Shown here: positions 1-8,816 of the stretch, piece by piece
Position numbering within the stretch: the stretch's first letter is position 1
Layout of the letters: each line of letters opens with the position of its first letter
Source: Mycobacteriales bacterium
GTDB lineage: Bacteria > Actinomycetota > Actinomycetes > Mycobacteriales > CADCTP01
DNA length: 49,793 nucleotides
Reading direction: 5' to 3'
Assembly (NCBI GenBank): GCA_035995165.1
Contig: DASYKU010000144.1
Span: 1-49,793 of the forward strand
Translations under genes and position numbers: made by a program
The notes under the pieces: generated by a model
What the model saw: only the letters and a program-made list of their open reading frames with translations
What the model was told of the DNA's origin: nothing
Databases searched by the model: none

Positions 1-2
1 GG

Positions 3-1508
3 CTCCGGCCGGGGCCGCTGCGGGACGCCTGGGACCAGGTGGCGCCGCTGGACCCGGCCGCCGACCGGCCCGCGGCGCTGACCACCGCCGGTGCCGCCGG
101 GGTCGAGGTCCTGGACTGGCCGCCGCCCGGCGTCCCCGGGATGGACGCGCTGAAGGAACGGCTGGTGCGCTGGGGCTGGGACCTGCTCGACCAGAGCACC
201 CAGGGTGCCCTGACCGCCGGAGGCGGCGCGGCGCCGGACTGGTCACAAGTGTCCGAAGTGGACACCTTGCTCTCGGGGCGGTCCTCGCTCGCCTGGCCGG
301 TCAGGCCGGGAGGCAACCTGGCCGGCGTCGACGGTGGCTCCTACCACGAGGTCGATCTGAGCGACCCGATCTTCGACATCCTCACGGTCCGCAGCCGCTG
401 CAACGTGGACTTCGCCCGGAACCGGATCGCCGGAATCACCCTGCAGCTGCGCTACGGGACGCATCGCCACGACGTGCTGTTCACCGACAATGCGGTCACC
501 GACACCTTCCAGGCCGTGGTCGAGCCGACGCTGGGCCGGTCGTACGCGTACGGCGCCGTGGTCCAGTTCGCGGGCACGAGCCACCGCCTGGAACTGCCGG
601 AGGTGACCGCGCAGGGCGAGCAGCTCCTGCTCTCCACCGGGGACGTCGGCTGGGTGCTCATCGACGTCGACGGCTCGGCGATCGACTGGGAGCTCACCGA
701 CGTCGTCGAGATCCACCTCACGTACGCCGACGCCGCCCGCGGCGTCCCGGCCCAGGAGGACACCGTCGTGCTGCGGTCCGCGGCCCCGATGGCCTCCTAC
801 GAACGGGCGATCTGGGTGCCGGTCGACCAGCCCTGGCAGTACCGCGCGGTGCACGTCCTGCACGACGGACGCCGGGTGGAGTCGCCGGCGCGGACGCACA
901 GCAGCCGGGTGCTGATCGTGCCGCCGGCGTTCGCGCACACGCTCGCCGTCCGGTTCACCGTCCCCGGCGGGTTCGCCGGCGTGGCCCAGCACCTCGTCGA
1001 GTGCGAGCACCGGCCGGCGCCGGACGCGCCCGTCGTCCATGAGTTCCACCAGCTGACCCCGGCCACGCCGGAGGCCACCTGGACGGTCGGCCTCGTCCCG
1101 GACGAGCCGGCGACCTTCCGCTACAAGGTCACCAGCACGGCCACGGACGGCTCGGTCCGGCCGTACGACTGGGTCGACGCCGAGGGATCCCGGACCGTCG
1201 CGATCGGACGGCAACCGGCGAGCCTGCTGGAGGTCACCGTGGCCGCGGACCTCCTCGACTACGCCGTGGTGAAGCTGGCCCAGGTCTCCCTGCAGCACAC
1301 CGGACCCGGCGGCCGGCCCGAGACCAAGAACATGCTCTTCCAGTCCAGCCGCTCCGGTCAGCAGGTCTGGACGCTGCCGCTGGAGGCGGGCGACCGCCCG
1401 GCCTACACCTGGAGCGCGCAGTACTACCTCACCGACGGCAGCCGGCGCTCGACCGCCGCGGCCGACTCGACCGACCACGTCCTCGTCCTGACCGTGCCAC
1501 CCGCCTGA
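3..1508 (+). CDS. Uncharacterised beta-domain protein, 5' end outside window (family A)
   Basis: The reading frame is open to the left edge, so this is a 3' fragment of about 501 codons; the first GTG in the window (39) need not be the start. I do not recognise a named family. After a short helical stretch containing DALKERL, the protein appears to hold four tandem beta-rich units of about 95 residues. Each unit tends to carry an aromatic-rich strand, a turn with a DG pair and a closing hydrophobic strand. The last unit aligns by eye with the last unit of the next gene (LLDYAVVKL against LLDMTKWKL, then TWTL/TWTV-type strands and TDGSR/VDGSK turns). The next gene starts 20 bases on, so the two are almost certainly co-transcribed. 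A structural or carbohydrate-binding role is only inference. Confidence 0.7.
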   Translation, partial: LRPGPLRDAWDQVAPLDPAADRPAALTTAGAAGVEVLDWPPPGVPGMDALKERLVRWGWDLLDQSTQGALTAGGGAAPDWSQVSEVDTLLSGRSSLAWPVRPGGNLAGVDGGSYHEVDLSDPIFDILTVRSRCNVDFARNRIAGITLQLRYGTHRHDVLFTDNAVTDTFQAVVEPTLGRSYAYGAVVQFAGTSHRLELPEVTAQGEQLLLSTGDVGWVLIDVDGSAIDWELTDVVEIHLTYADAARGVPAQEDTVVLRSAAPMASYERAIWVPVDQPWQYRAVHVLHDGRRVESPARTHSSRVLIVPPAFAHTLAVRFTVPGGFAGVAQHLVECEHRPAPDAPVVHEFHQLTPATPEATWTVGLVPDEPATFRYKVTSTATDGSVRPYDWVDAEGSRTVAIGRQPASLLEVTVAADLLDYAVVKLAQVSLQHTGPGGRPETKNMLFQSSRSGQQVWTLPLEAGDRPAYTWSAQYYLTDGSRRSTAAADSTDHVLVLTVPPA

Positions 1509-1528
1509 GTCCCGAGAGGGAGCATCCG

Positions 1529-3880
1529 ATGCTCAACCTGTTCAGCAAGTTCATCGTTCCGGGCGTGGACCACGTCGAGATCTTCCAGGACGACGAGGAC
1601 GCCCTCCAGTTCTGGATGCTGCCCGGCAAGCCGTCGCTGGTGACCGCCGCGGACGGGCTGCCGGCCATCTCGCTGATGACCTTCGCCCGGGACCTGTCCC
1701 TGATGGCCGACAGCTCCTCGGCGCTGCCGTCGGGCGAGACCGAGGGCGGCGTGCTGAACATGTCGCTCGAGCTGTCGGTCAGCCAGGACGACCAGGCCAA
1801 GATCCTCGACTACATCCGCAGCGACATCCTCGGCGGCCGGCGGTCGATGATCATGCCGATGATGCGGGCCGGGGGCGTCGTCTCGTTCGCCCGGCGGGCG
1901 GCCGTCGCGGGCACGCCGAAGCTGTCGTACCCGACCTGGGTCGACGGCACGGTGAAGTTCACGGTGCTGCCGGCCTCCGGGCTGACCTTCGTCAAGGGCA
2001 TCGAGGGCAGCGACCACCCCTCGCTCACGAGCACGAACATCGTCAGCTACACGGCGCTGCTGGGACAGGAAGGCGTACGGCTGCTGAAGTCCTCGGCCGA
2101 GGACGGCGTCTTCCCCGGGGTCATCAACTACGCGCTGACGTACCAGGTCCGGATCCCGAACATCCACATCAGCATCACCGGCGAGGCCTCCGACATCTAC
2201 GACGAGCTCAAGGACCACGTCACGATCCAGGAGACCCAGGGCGGCCGGCTGGTGCGCAGCTACCCGCAGGTGAGCAGCCTCAAGGAGCTGCAGACCAAGA
2301 TCGTGAGCCTGCACATCGAGTACGACAAGAACAACTTCCCGGCGATGCCGGGGCAGGACCAGCACGCGGTCGACGACGCCAACAAGGCGCTCGAGGACCT
2401 CGTGCTCGACATCGCCCAGGGCTACCTGAAGGACCACTTCTTCACGCCGGCGTTCTCGCCGGACATCGACAAGAAGCTCGGCACCGACCCGCTGCAGAAC
2501 TTCAAGCCGGCCGGGGCTCCGGTCACCGGCGGGAACCAGCTGTGGCTCAAGGACTTCGAGCAGCACATGGACGGGCACCTCGAGTTCACTCTGGACGGTC
2601 GCATCTCCCAGCCGATGCCGACCTATCCCAACGCCCTGCTGTACGAGGTCGTCACGCCGGAGGTCATGGCCAAGCGGATCACCACCGCCGACCTGAACAC
2701 CCCGATCTTCCACGTCCTCGACGTCCCGGTGCGGGTCACCGCCGACTTCGAGAAGGACCCGATCGCGGCGATCACCGTGACCCTCGACTACAAGGAGACC
2801 GACGAGCGGACCGGCGACGTGATCGCGCACTCCTCGACGTTCACGTACGAGACCGGGGACGAGGTCTTCTACTTCCGCACCACGCTGGCCAAGAACGCCG
2901 ACGGGTCGCCCAAGGACACCTACCGCTACAGCAGCCGGCTGAACTACAAGGCCAGCACGCAGGCCGTGACGACGCCGGTGGTGGACAGCCGGGAGCGCAG
3001 CCTGATCATCGGCTACGACGGCCTGAGCTGCGTCCAGGTCGACTGCATCGTCGGCGGCGTGCCCTGGGACGTCGTCGACCGGGTCGACGTCCGGTTCCGC
3101 TACCCCGGGCTGAACGCGCCGTCGGCCACCGAGCGGATCTCGCTGGCGGCGAACGACACCGCGAACAAGCGCTGGTTCACCTACACCGGCGGCAATCCCT
3201 CGCGCGAGTACGAGTACCAGGTCTCGTACGGGCTCACCGGCGGGCACACGATCTCGCTCGACCCGGTGCGCGACACGACCAGCCGGCTGACCATCGACGG
3301 CCCGTTCACCGAGCAGCTGGACCTCAGCTTCACCTCACAGGGCGTCTTCCCGCCGATCTCCGTCATCAACCTCAGCACCCGCTACACCGACGAGGCCCAC
3401 GGCTACGGCGTCACCGAGACGCACGCCTTCACCGCCGCGGCCCAGACCTGGGAGTGGACGGTTCCCCTGCTGGACAAGGGTCTGCGCGAGTACGAGTACC
3501 GGTTCGACGTCACCTACGCCGACGGCTCGACCAAGCAGGGCAGCTGGCTGCGGACCGCGGAGACCAGCATCAACATCGGCGACGTGACCAGCAAGATGAT
3601 GGCCGTCGACGTGGTGCCGACCCTGCTGGACATGACGAAGTGGAAGCTCGTGCTGGTCGGCCTCAGCTACACCGACGCGGCCAGCGGCCAGAAGCAGGCG
3701 AAGAACCTGCAGTTCACCCCGGCCGGCAACACGACCGACCCGGTGACCTGGACGGTGGCGCTGCACGACGAGAACGCGACCGTCTACACGTACACGGTCC
3801 AGGGGTTCGCGGTGGACGGCAGCAAGAAGACCGTCGGCCCGGTCGAGACGTCCGCCAACCCGCTCGTCATCGAGCTGTAG
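1529..3880 (+). CDS. Uncharacterised 783-residue protein with four tandem beta domains (family A)
   Basis: ATG is preceded by GAGGGAG at a good distance. There is no signal peptide or membrane segment. Residues 1-390 form a mixed alpha/beta region that I do not recognise. It contains a GGVLNMSLEL strand, a NIHISITGEA strand and a long helix around DANKALEDLVLDIAQGYLK. Residues from about 395 to the end split into four units of about 95 residues with recurring YEYQV, YEYRF or YTYTV strands followed by DGS-type turns. The final unit matches that of the upstream gene, and the N-terminal strand pattern matches the shorter protein two genes downstream, so three operon members seem paralogous. No catalytic motif is visible. 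A large structural or adhesive protein fits the architecture; function is unknown. Confidence 0.75.
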   Translation: MLNLFSKFIVPGVDHVEIFQDDEDALQFWMLPGKPSLVTAADGLPAISLMTFARDLSLMADSSSALPSGETEGGVLNMSLELSVSQDDQAKILDYIRSDILGGRRSMIMPMMRAGGVVSFARRAAVAGTPKLSYPTWVDGTVKFTVLPASGLTFVKGIEGSDHPSLTSTNIVSYTALLGQEGVRLLKSSAEDGVFPGVINYALTYQVRIPNIHISITGEASDIYDELKDHVTIQETQGGRLVRSYPQVSSLKELQTKIVSLHIEYDKNNFPAMPGQDQHAVDDANKALEDLVLDIAQGYLKDHFFTPAFSPDIDKKLGTDPLQNFKPAGAPVTGGNQLWLKDFEQHMDGHLEFTLDGRISQPMPTYPNALLYEVVTPEVMAKRITTADLNTPIFHVLDVPVRVTADFEKDPIAAITVTLDYKETDERTGDVIAHSSTFTYETGDEVFYFRTTLAKNADGSPKDTYRYSSRLNYKASTQAVTTPVVDSRERSLIIGYDGLSCVQVDCIVGGVPWDVVDRVDVRFRYPGLNAPSATERISLAANDTANKRWFTYTGGNPSREYEYQVSYGLTGGHTISLDPVRDTTSRLTIDGPFTEQLDLSFTSQGVFPPISVINLSTRYTDEAHGYGVTETHAFTAAAQTWEWTVPLLDKGLREYEYRFDVTYADGSTKQGSWLRTAETSINIGDVTSKMMAVDVVPTLLDMTKWKLVLVGLSYTDAASGQKQAKNLQFTPAGNTTDPVTWTVALHDENATVYTYTVQGFAVDGSKKTVGPVETSANPLVIEL

Positions 3881-3890
3881 GGGCCCGGCG

Positions 3891-6308
3891 ATGGACACCA
3901 CCGCGGAGATGCGGATCGGCAACCTGTCCGCCGACCAGTTCCAGCCCGTCGCCCGGCTGGCCCGGGTCGACCGGACCGAGATGCTGGCGCAGCTGCGCAA
4001 GCGCCGGGTCACCGAGCCGGTCCCGGACCAGACGATCTGGGTCGGCCCGGACGGGGGCACCACGCAGGACCCGATCCCGACCTCGTGCGACGTGCTGTGG
4101 ACGCTGGGCGGCAGGCAGTACTTCGTCCCGGCCGCGGTGATCGCGCGCCGGTCCCCGACCTCGGCGGTGCCGGCGGTCTTCGTCGACCGGGTGAGCGGGG
4201 GCTGGTCGCTGCGCCTCGTGCTCGAGTTCCGCCGGCACCCGAACATCCCGGCCGACCAGGGCGAGCCGCTCGCGATCGGCGGCCTCACCCTGCGGCTCTA
4301 CTGCCCGCTCGACGGCGGCGGCGAGGACTCGCTGCCGATCACCGACATCACCGAGCAGACGCCGATCGGGGCCGGCGTGGTCCGCCGGCTGGTGGCCCGC
4401 GTCCCGGTCACGAGCACCTGGCTCGAGCGGATGCGGACGATGCCGGGCAGCGTCCTGCTCGTCACCGGCACCGCGGCGGTCGGCGGCCCGGACCCCACCG
4501 CGGCGGTCGGCGGCCCGGACCTCACCGCGCTGGCCGCGCCCCAGGAGTCCCTGCTCTTCCGGGGCGGCGGCACGATGCTGCGCTGGCGGCACCGGCCGGC
4601 CCCGGACCAGCTGCCCACGATCATGCTGACCGTCGAGCCCAGCGGCGCCTCGATGTACTTCCGCCGCGACGACCCCGCCGGCGACCCGGTCTACGCGCAG
4701 TTCGACGGCAAGGGCAGCGGCGAGTGGGTCCTGGGGCCCGGCGGTGCCTGGCAGACCGCGCCGGCCGCCGGCCAGTTCTACGCGCTGCCCACCGAGTACC
4801 GGCTCGCCTTCGACGTCGAGCACTCCCAGCCCGCGGTGACCGTGCTGCTGCTGGAACCGCCGGCGCCCGCGCCGGGGCAGCCGTCGGCGGCGTACCGGGC
4901 CCGGATCCGGTTCAAGCTGGTGCCCTGGTTCGACCCGCAGCTCGTGGACACGCTCCGCCGGGACATCAGCGAGTCCACCGGCGTCGTCTATCCCGAGCTC
5001 GTCGTCGGCGGCTACCAGAGCGCGGACTTCGCGACCTCGACGCTGTTCAACGACCTCGGCGGCACGGTGCTGGGCCAGGGCGACGCGTCCACCGCGGTCG
5101 ACGGCCGGGGTTTCGAGCTCGTCTTCGAGTGCAGCATGGAGTTCTACACGCTGATGTGCGGGCTGCTGGCGCCCGCGCACGGGGCGCCGACCGGCCTGGA
5201 GGGCCGGGTGCGCTTCACGCTCGCGGCCCAGGCCGAGGGCGGCAGCCCGACCGTGCGCGACGTGCCGGTGCGGATCCGGCTCGACCTGCCGGCCGACGAC
5301 TACCTCACCTTCGAGCAGGTGCCGCTGCCGGACCCGGTGACCTGGCCGCCGGGCTGGGTGCCGCCGGTGTACGCGCGGGTGCGCAACCTCGCCGCCGGTG
5401 ACGCCGACGTCGGCGCCGCGGTGGCCGTGCTGCTGGTCGAGAGCCGCGACGACGAACCACCGGACGCCGCGGTCGCGGCGCTGGCCGTGCCGGCCTCGTT
5501 CCGGGTGCCGGGGGTGGGTACGCCGGTCCCGGTCGCACCGGCCCGGCCCGTACCGCCTCCGCCGCCGGCCTTTCCCGGGCCGCTCGTGATCGACACCCAT
5601 CAGGCCAAGCCCGCCGTCCGGACCTTCCAGAAGCGGCTGGTCGAGCTCAAGATCCTCAAGCCCGCCGACGTGGACGGGTATTTCGGGGACTTCACCGCGG
5701 CGATGACCAAGCGCTTCCAGCGCGACGTCGGTCTGCCCGTGACCGGTGAGGTCGACGCGGCGACGTGGGCCGAGGCGTTCCCGATGACACCGCCGCCGCC
5801 ACCGTCGGCCGGGCCGGGCGAGGTCGTGCTGACCCTGGCCGCCCAGGGCGGGAGCGCGGTCGACCCGAGCACGATCGGGGCGCTGGCGCTGGGCTTCGCC
5901 AAGGTCACGCTCCGGACCGAGGCATCGGCCGTGCTGGAGAAGGTGCACCAGCTGGCCGCCGCGACCACGGCCGCCACCACCGTACGGGTGCGCAGCGTCC
6001 AGCTCGCGCACCCCGAGAGCCTGCCGCCCGGCCTCACCGACCTGTACCAGCTCGACGTGCAGATCCGGCGGGACCAGCGGCCGCCGGTCACGGCCTACCT
6101 GACCCGCGAGGAGCCGGACAAGACCGTGACGCTCAGCCTGCTGATCGGCGACCTCGTCGCCGGTGTCGACCCGCAGCAGCCGACCTTCGACTGGCGGCGC
6201 CGCAACGTGTCGCCGGCCGGTCCGGGCGAGTTCTCGGAGTGGGAGACCGTCACCGGCCGGGAGCTGTTCGCCACCCCGGTGATTCCTGGAGCCCCCGATG
6301 TCAGCTGA
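3891..6308 (+). CDS. Uncharacterised 805-residue protein with internal peptidoglycan-binding domain (family B)
   Basis: Starts 10 bases after the previous stop. There is no signal peptide. Most of the protein is beta-rich and unrecognised, but it is clearly paralogous to the minus-strand gene at 11118-13067. Shared stretches include TPTS/SPTSAVPAV, GFELVF(E/D)CSMEFYTL, a PWxDPxL segment, an EEPDKTV/TEPDKTV block and the closing (W)RRRN-PGEFS-TGRELF motif. Residues about 565-630 are a PG_binding_1-type domain (AVRTFQKRL, DGYFGDFT, RFQRDVGLPVTGEVD) set between two proline-rich linkers; the paralogue lacks it. The protein could bind cell wall through this module, but no export signal is visible. 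Residues near 194-211 carry a 9-residue tandem duplication. The 3' end overlaps the next gene by 11 bases. Confidence 0.75.
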   Translation: MDTTAEMRIGNLSADQFQPVARLARVDRTEMLAQLRKRRVTEPVPDQTIWVGPDGGTTQDPIPTSCDVLWTLGGRQYFVPAAVIARRSPTSAVPAVFVDRVSGGWSLRLVLEFRRHPNIPADQGEPLAIGGLTLRLYCPLDGGGEDSLPITDITEQTPIGAGVVRRLVARVPVTSTWLERMRTMPGSVLLVTGTAAVGGPDPTAAVGGPDLTALAAPQESLLFRGGGTMLRWRHRPAPDQLPTIMLTVEPSGASMYFRRDDPAGDPVYAQFDGKGSGEWVLGPGGAWQTAPAAGQFYALPTEYRLAFDVEHSQPAVTVLLLEPPAPAPGQPSAAYRARIRFKLVPWFDPQLVDTLRRDISESTGVVYPELVVGGYQSADFATSTLFNDLGGTVLGQGDASTAVDGRGFELVFECSMEFYTLMCGLLAPAHGAPTGLEGRVRFTLAAQAEGGSPTVRDVPVRIRLDLPADDYLTFEQVPLPDPVTWPPGWVPPVYARVRNLAAGDADVGAAVAVLLVESRDDEPPDAAVAALAVPASFRVPGVGTPVPVAPARPVPPPPPAFPGPLVIDTHQAKPAVRTFQKRLVELKILKPADVDGYFGDFTAAMTKRFQRDVGLPVTGEVDAATWAEAFPMTPPPPPSAGPGEVVLTLAAQGGSAVDPSTIGALALGFAKVTLRTEASAVLEKVHQLAAATTAATTVRVRSVQLAHPESLPPGLTDLYQLDVQIRRDQRPPVTAYLTREEPDKTVTLSLLIGDLVAGVDPQQPTFDWRRRNVSPAGPGEFSEWETVTGRELFATPVIPGAPDVS
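4470..4523 (+). repeat. 27-bp tandem duplication inside coding sequence
   Basis: Two adjacent 27-base units differ at a single base and encode TAAVGGPDP and TAAVGGPDL in the 805-residue family B protein. The paralogue at 11118-13067 has no equivalent, so this looks like a recent slippage event in a surface loop. It keeps the frame. Confidence 0.85.
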
Positions 6309-7455
6309 CGACGTCCCCGGCCTGGCCGATCCGCTGGTGCTGCAGGACCGGCTCTACCTGCGCTGCGCGGGCGGCACCCGGGTGGTACGGCCGCCGGCCG
6401 CGCCCGCGCTGCTCGGCGCCCCGGGCCTCGCCCTCTACCGGCACGACGACGGTGAGCCCCGCGGCGGCGGCGTCCTGACGCTGACGCTGGACCTGGGCGC
6501 GCCCTCGGACCCGGGCGACGCGGCCGACGCCGCGCTGCCGGCGCAGATCCAGGAGGTGCTCGCCCCGCAGCACGCGGACGGCGAGGTCCGCCTGGTGCTG
6601 GGCGAGCCGCTGGCGAGCGCCCCGGTGGCGGCCGGCGTCCGGCCGGTCGTCGCCCTCGCCGCCGGCCTGGACATCACCCGGGCGACCCTGCTGCGCAGCC
6701 TGGTCGGCCCGGGCACGCCGCCGGGCCTCGGCGCCACCGCCACCGGGACGCTGGTCGTCAGCGGCGGCCCGCGCGGCCGGGTGGAGATCGACCGGGACGG
6801 CGCCCGGGCCGAGCTGGCCGGAGCGGCGGGGCTGACCGACGGCGACGTGGCCGATGCCCTCGACCGGCTGCTGAAGCTCGGCCTCGTCCGGGTGACGCTG
6901 GCGGAGAGCTTCGCCGCGTACCCGGGCTGGCCGCCGCTCGCGTTCGCCGCGGCCGCGCTGTTCGAGCCGGCGGTGACCGCGCACCCGTGGACCGCGGTGC
7001 CGGGCCTGCGGCTGCCGGGGTACGCCCCGGATGCCCGGTGGCAGCCGGCTTCCGGCCGTCCGGGCGGCGGCCCGATGGTCCTGACCCTGGACGGGAACCG
7101 GCTGCCCTGGGCCGCCGCCGCACCGCTGCCGCTGGACCAGGTCGCCGTGACCGAGTGGGACCTGCCCGGCTCGCGCGTCCGGCAGGTCGACGTCATGGTG
7201 CTCGGCCCGTGGCCCGCGGACGTCGCGGATCCCGCCGTCCAGGTACGGATCGGCGACGGTCCGGCGACCACGGTTCCGCTGACGGCGGAGCGGCAGTCGG
7301 TACGCCTGGTGCCGCCCGCGGGCGGGCCGGGCGACCACTCCTGGCGGGTCACCGCCCGCCGCGGCGACCACGCGGTCGCCGGCGCCTGGGAGACCACCCG
7401 CAGCAGGGAGCTGGTCGTCCGGGCCGACCAGCAAATGCTCGACGACAACCGATGA
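6298..7455 (+). CDS. Uncharacterised 385-residue protein, short family A member
   Basis: ATG lies inside the end of the preceding gene (11-base overlap) with TGGAG upstream, so translation is probably coupled. There is no signal peptide or membrane span. The N-terminal part carries a GGVLTLTLDL strand like the GGVLNMSLEL strand of the 783-residue protein. A helix with DALDRLLKLGL occupies the place of the ALEDLVLDIAQ helix there. The last 90 residues form one beta-rich unit (RQVDVMVLGPW, then HSWRVTARRGD and TTRSRELVV) resembling the repeated units of the two long family A proteins. By this reading it is a one-repeat version of the family. Function is unknown; the homology is judged by eye and would need profile comparison. 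Confidence 0.75.
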   Translation: MSADDVPGLADPLVLQDRLYLRCAGGTRVVRPPAAPALLGAPGLALYRHDDGEPRGGGVLTLTLDLGAPSDPGDAADAALPAQIQEVLAPQHADGEVRLVLGEPLASAPVAAGVRPVVALAAGLDITRATLLRSLVGPGTPPGLGATATGTLVVSGGPRGRVEIDRDGARAELAGAAGLTDGDVADALDRLLKLGLVRVTLAESFAAYPGWPPLAFAAAALFEPAVTAHPWTAVPGLRLPGYAPDARWQPASGRPGGGPMVLTLDGNRLPWAAAAPLPLDQVAVTEWDLPGSRVRQVDVMVLGPWPADVADPAVQVRIGDGPATTVPLTAERQSVRLVPPAGGPGDHSWRVTARRGDHAVAGAWETTRSRELVVRADQQMLDDNR

Positions 7456-7481
7456 CCGACGAACGGGGAGCAGTGGGATGA
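7452..7481 (+). other. Nine-codon bridging ORF
   Basis: ATG overlaps the TGA of the upstream gene as ATGA, and its own TGA overlaps the ATG of the downstream LGFP gene, again as ATGA. The peptide is MTDERGAVG. It could pass terminating ribosomes across the 22-base gap or be chance. The GGGGAG inside it is also the likely ribosome site for the next gene. Confidence 0.3.
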
Positions 7482-7975
7482 GCGCGATCGACGAGAAGTG
7501 GCGGCAGTGCCAGTGGCTCGGAGCCCCGGTGGACGAGGGCGCGGGGAGCGGGGAGATGACCCTGCGGGACGGCCACGGCCGGGCCCGCGACTACCAGAAC
7601 GGGTCGATCTTCTGGACCCCGGAGCTGGGCGCGCACGAGGTGCACGGCGACATCCGGGTGAAGTGGGCGCGGCTGGGCGGCGAGCGCGGTCTGCTCGGCT
7701 ACCCGGTCACCGACGAGCTCGGCTGCGGGCCGGGCAACGGCCGCTACAACCACTTCACGGGCGGGTCCGTCTACTGGACCCCGGACCTCGGCGCCCACGA
7801 GGTGCACGCGCAGATCCGGGACAAGTGGGCCGAGCTGGGCTGGCAGAGCAGCACGCTGGGCTACCCGACGAGCGACGTCCGGACCGAGGCGGGCCGGCTG
7901 TCCTGCGGCTTCGAGGGCGGCACGATCGTCTGGACGCCGGCCGGGGGCGCCGTGGTCGGCCAGCGCATCGACTGA
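7478..7975 (+). CDS. LGFP-repeat protein
   Basis: The 165-residue protein is built almost entirely of LGFP-type repeats. The pattern is I-x-KW-x-x-LG followed by LGYP-T-DE, a Y/F-GS/GGS turn and a (F/V)YWTP/IFWTP-x-LGAHEVHG strand, repeated nearly three times (WLGAP, LLGYPVTDE, TLGYPTSD). Such repeats are known from actinobacterial cell-wall and mycoloyl-related proteins and are thought to bind the envelope. There is no signal peptide, which is unusual for the family. GGGGAG ending 8 bases before ATG is the likely ribosome site. As the fifth gene of the operon, it adds a second type of wall-binding module to the set. Confidence 0.85.
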   Translation: MSAIDEKWRQCQWLGAPVDEGAGSGEMTLRDGHGRARDYQNGSIFWTPELGAHEVHGDIRVKWARLGGERGLLGYPVTDELGCGPGNGRYNHFTGGSVYWTPDLGAHEVHAQIRDKWAELGWQSSTLGYPTSDVRTEAGRLSCGFEGGTIVWTPAGGAVVGQRID

Positions 7976-8021
7976 CGCCCGCACTCAGATCCGCACACTG
8001 ACGAACGAGAGGACCTTCGCC

Positions 8022-8807
8022 ATGCCCGAAACCGTGCTCAACGCCGACGGGTCGACCACCGACTGGAACGACGACGGGTCGGCCACCACCAGCTGGCCGG
8101 ACGGAACCGTCCGGGTCGACTACCCGAACAACTCCTCCACCACGACGTACCCGGACGGCCGGGTGCTCAACGTCTACGCCGACGGCAGCCGCGACTTCAA
8201 CGACCAGTACGGCACCGCGCTGGACCCGGACACCGGCCAGCCGCTGTCCGACCCGGGGCCGGTCGTCACCCCGCCCGTGGACGCCGAGGAGATCGTCACC
8301 GACGTCCTGCACGGGGCGCACGCGCTGAGCTCGCTGGCCGACGCCGTCGGGATGCTCGGCAGCGTCGAGGTGCTCGAGGTGGTCGCCGAGCCGATCGACG
8401 GCGTGCTCACGGTGGCCGTGATGGCCTTCGAGGTCTGGAAGGCGCTGGAGGCGGCCAACCGCGCCTACGCGACGGCCGGCTACTGCTACGGCCTGATGTA
8501 CGGCGCCCTGGACCTGGGGACGCCGGAGTACCCGGCCGGGACGTACTCGCTCGACAGCGAGGAGACGATCGCGGTCAAGCGGGAGAAGTTCGCCGACGGG
8601 ATCAAGCAGGCGCAGGCCGAGCTCGACGACGGGGCCAACGGTGTCCTGCTGCGCAACAAGATCCTGCTGCGGACCGCGGCCAGGAACAGCGACCCGAACG
8701 CCGCCATCGACGAGATCTGGCAGGCGTCGTGCCGCAAGACCGACAACGAGTTCTACGCCGGCCACCTGCGGCTGATGTGGCCCGGCACCGGAATCACGGA
8801 ACGGTAG
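8022..8807 (+). CDS. Uncharacterised protein with N-terminal DG-turn repeats and helical C-terminal half
   Basis: ATG follows GAGAGGA. Residues 1-65 contain five or six short degenerate beta-hairpin repeats of about 12 residues with a T-x-W/Y-x-DG core (NADGSTTDW, NDDGSATTSW, PDGTVRVDY, PDGRVLNVY, ADGSRDF), broadly like MORN or YD-type repeats but not assignable. After a proline-rich spacer, residues 85-261 are predicted mainly helical. They include an alanine-rich and hydrophobic stretch (about residues 100-155) that is only weakly membrane-like, then a charged helix rich in Lys and Glu. There is no signal peptide and no known motif. The next gene begins 9 bases on. The layout of a repeat stalk plus helical body would suit an assembly component or effector; this is inference. 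Confidence 0.7.
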   Translation: MPETVLNADGSTTDWNDDGSATTSWPDGTVRVDYPNNSSTTTYPDGRVLNVYADGSRDFNDQYGTALDPDTGQPLSDPGPVVTPPVDAEEIVTDVLHGAHALSSLADAVGMLGSVEVLEVVAEPIDGVLTVAVMAFEVWKALEAANRAYATAGYCYGLMYGALDLGTPEYPAGTYSLDSEETIAVKREKFADGIKQAQAELDDGANGVLLRNKILLRTAARNSDPNAAIDEIWQASCRKTDNEFYAGHLRLMWPGTGITER

Positions 8808-8816
8808 GGGAGCGTC

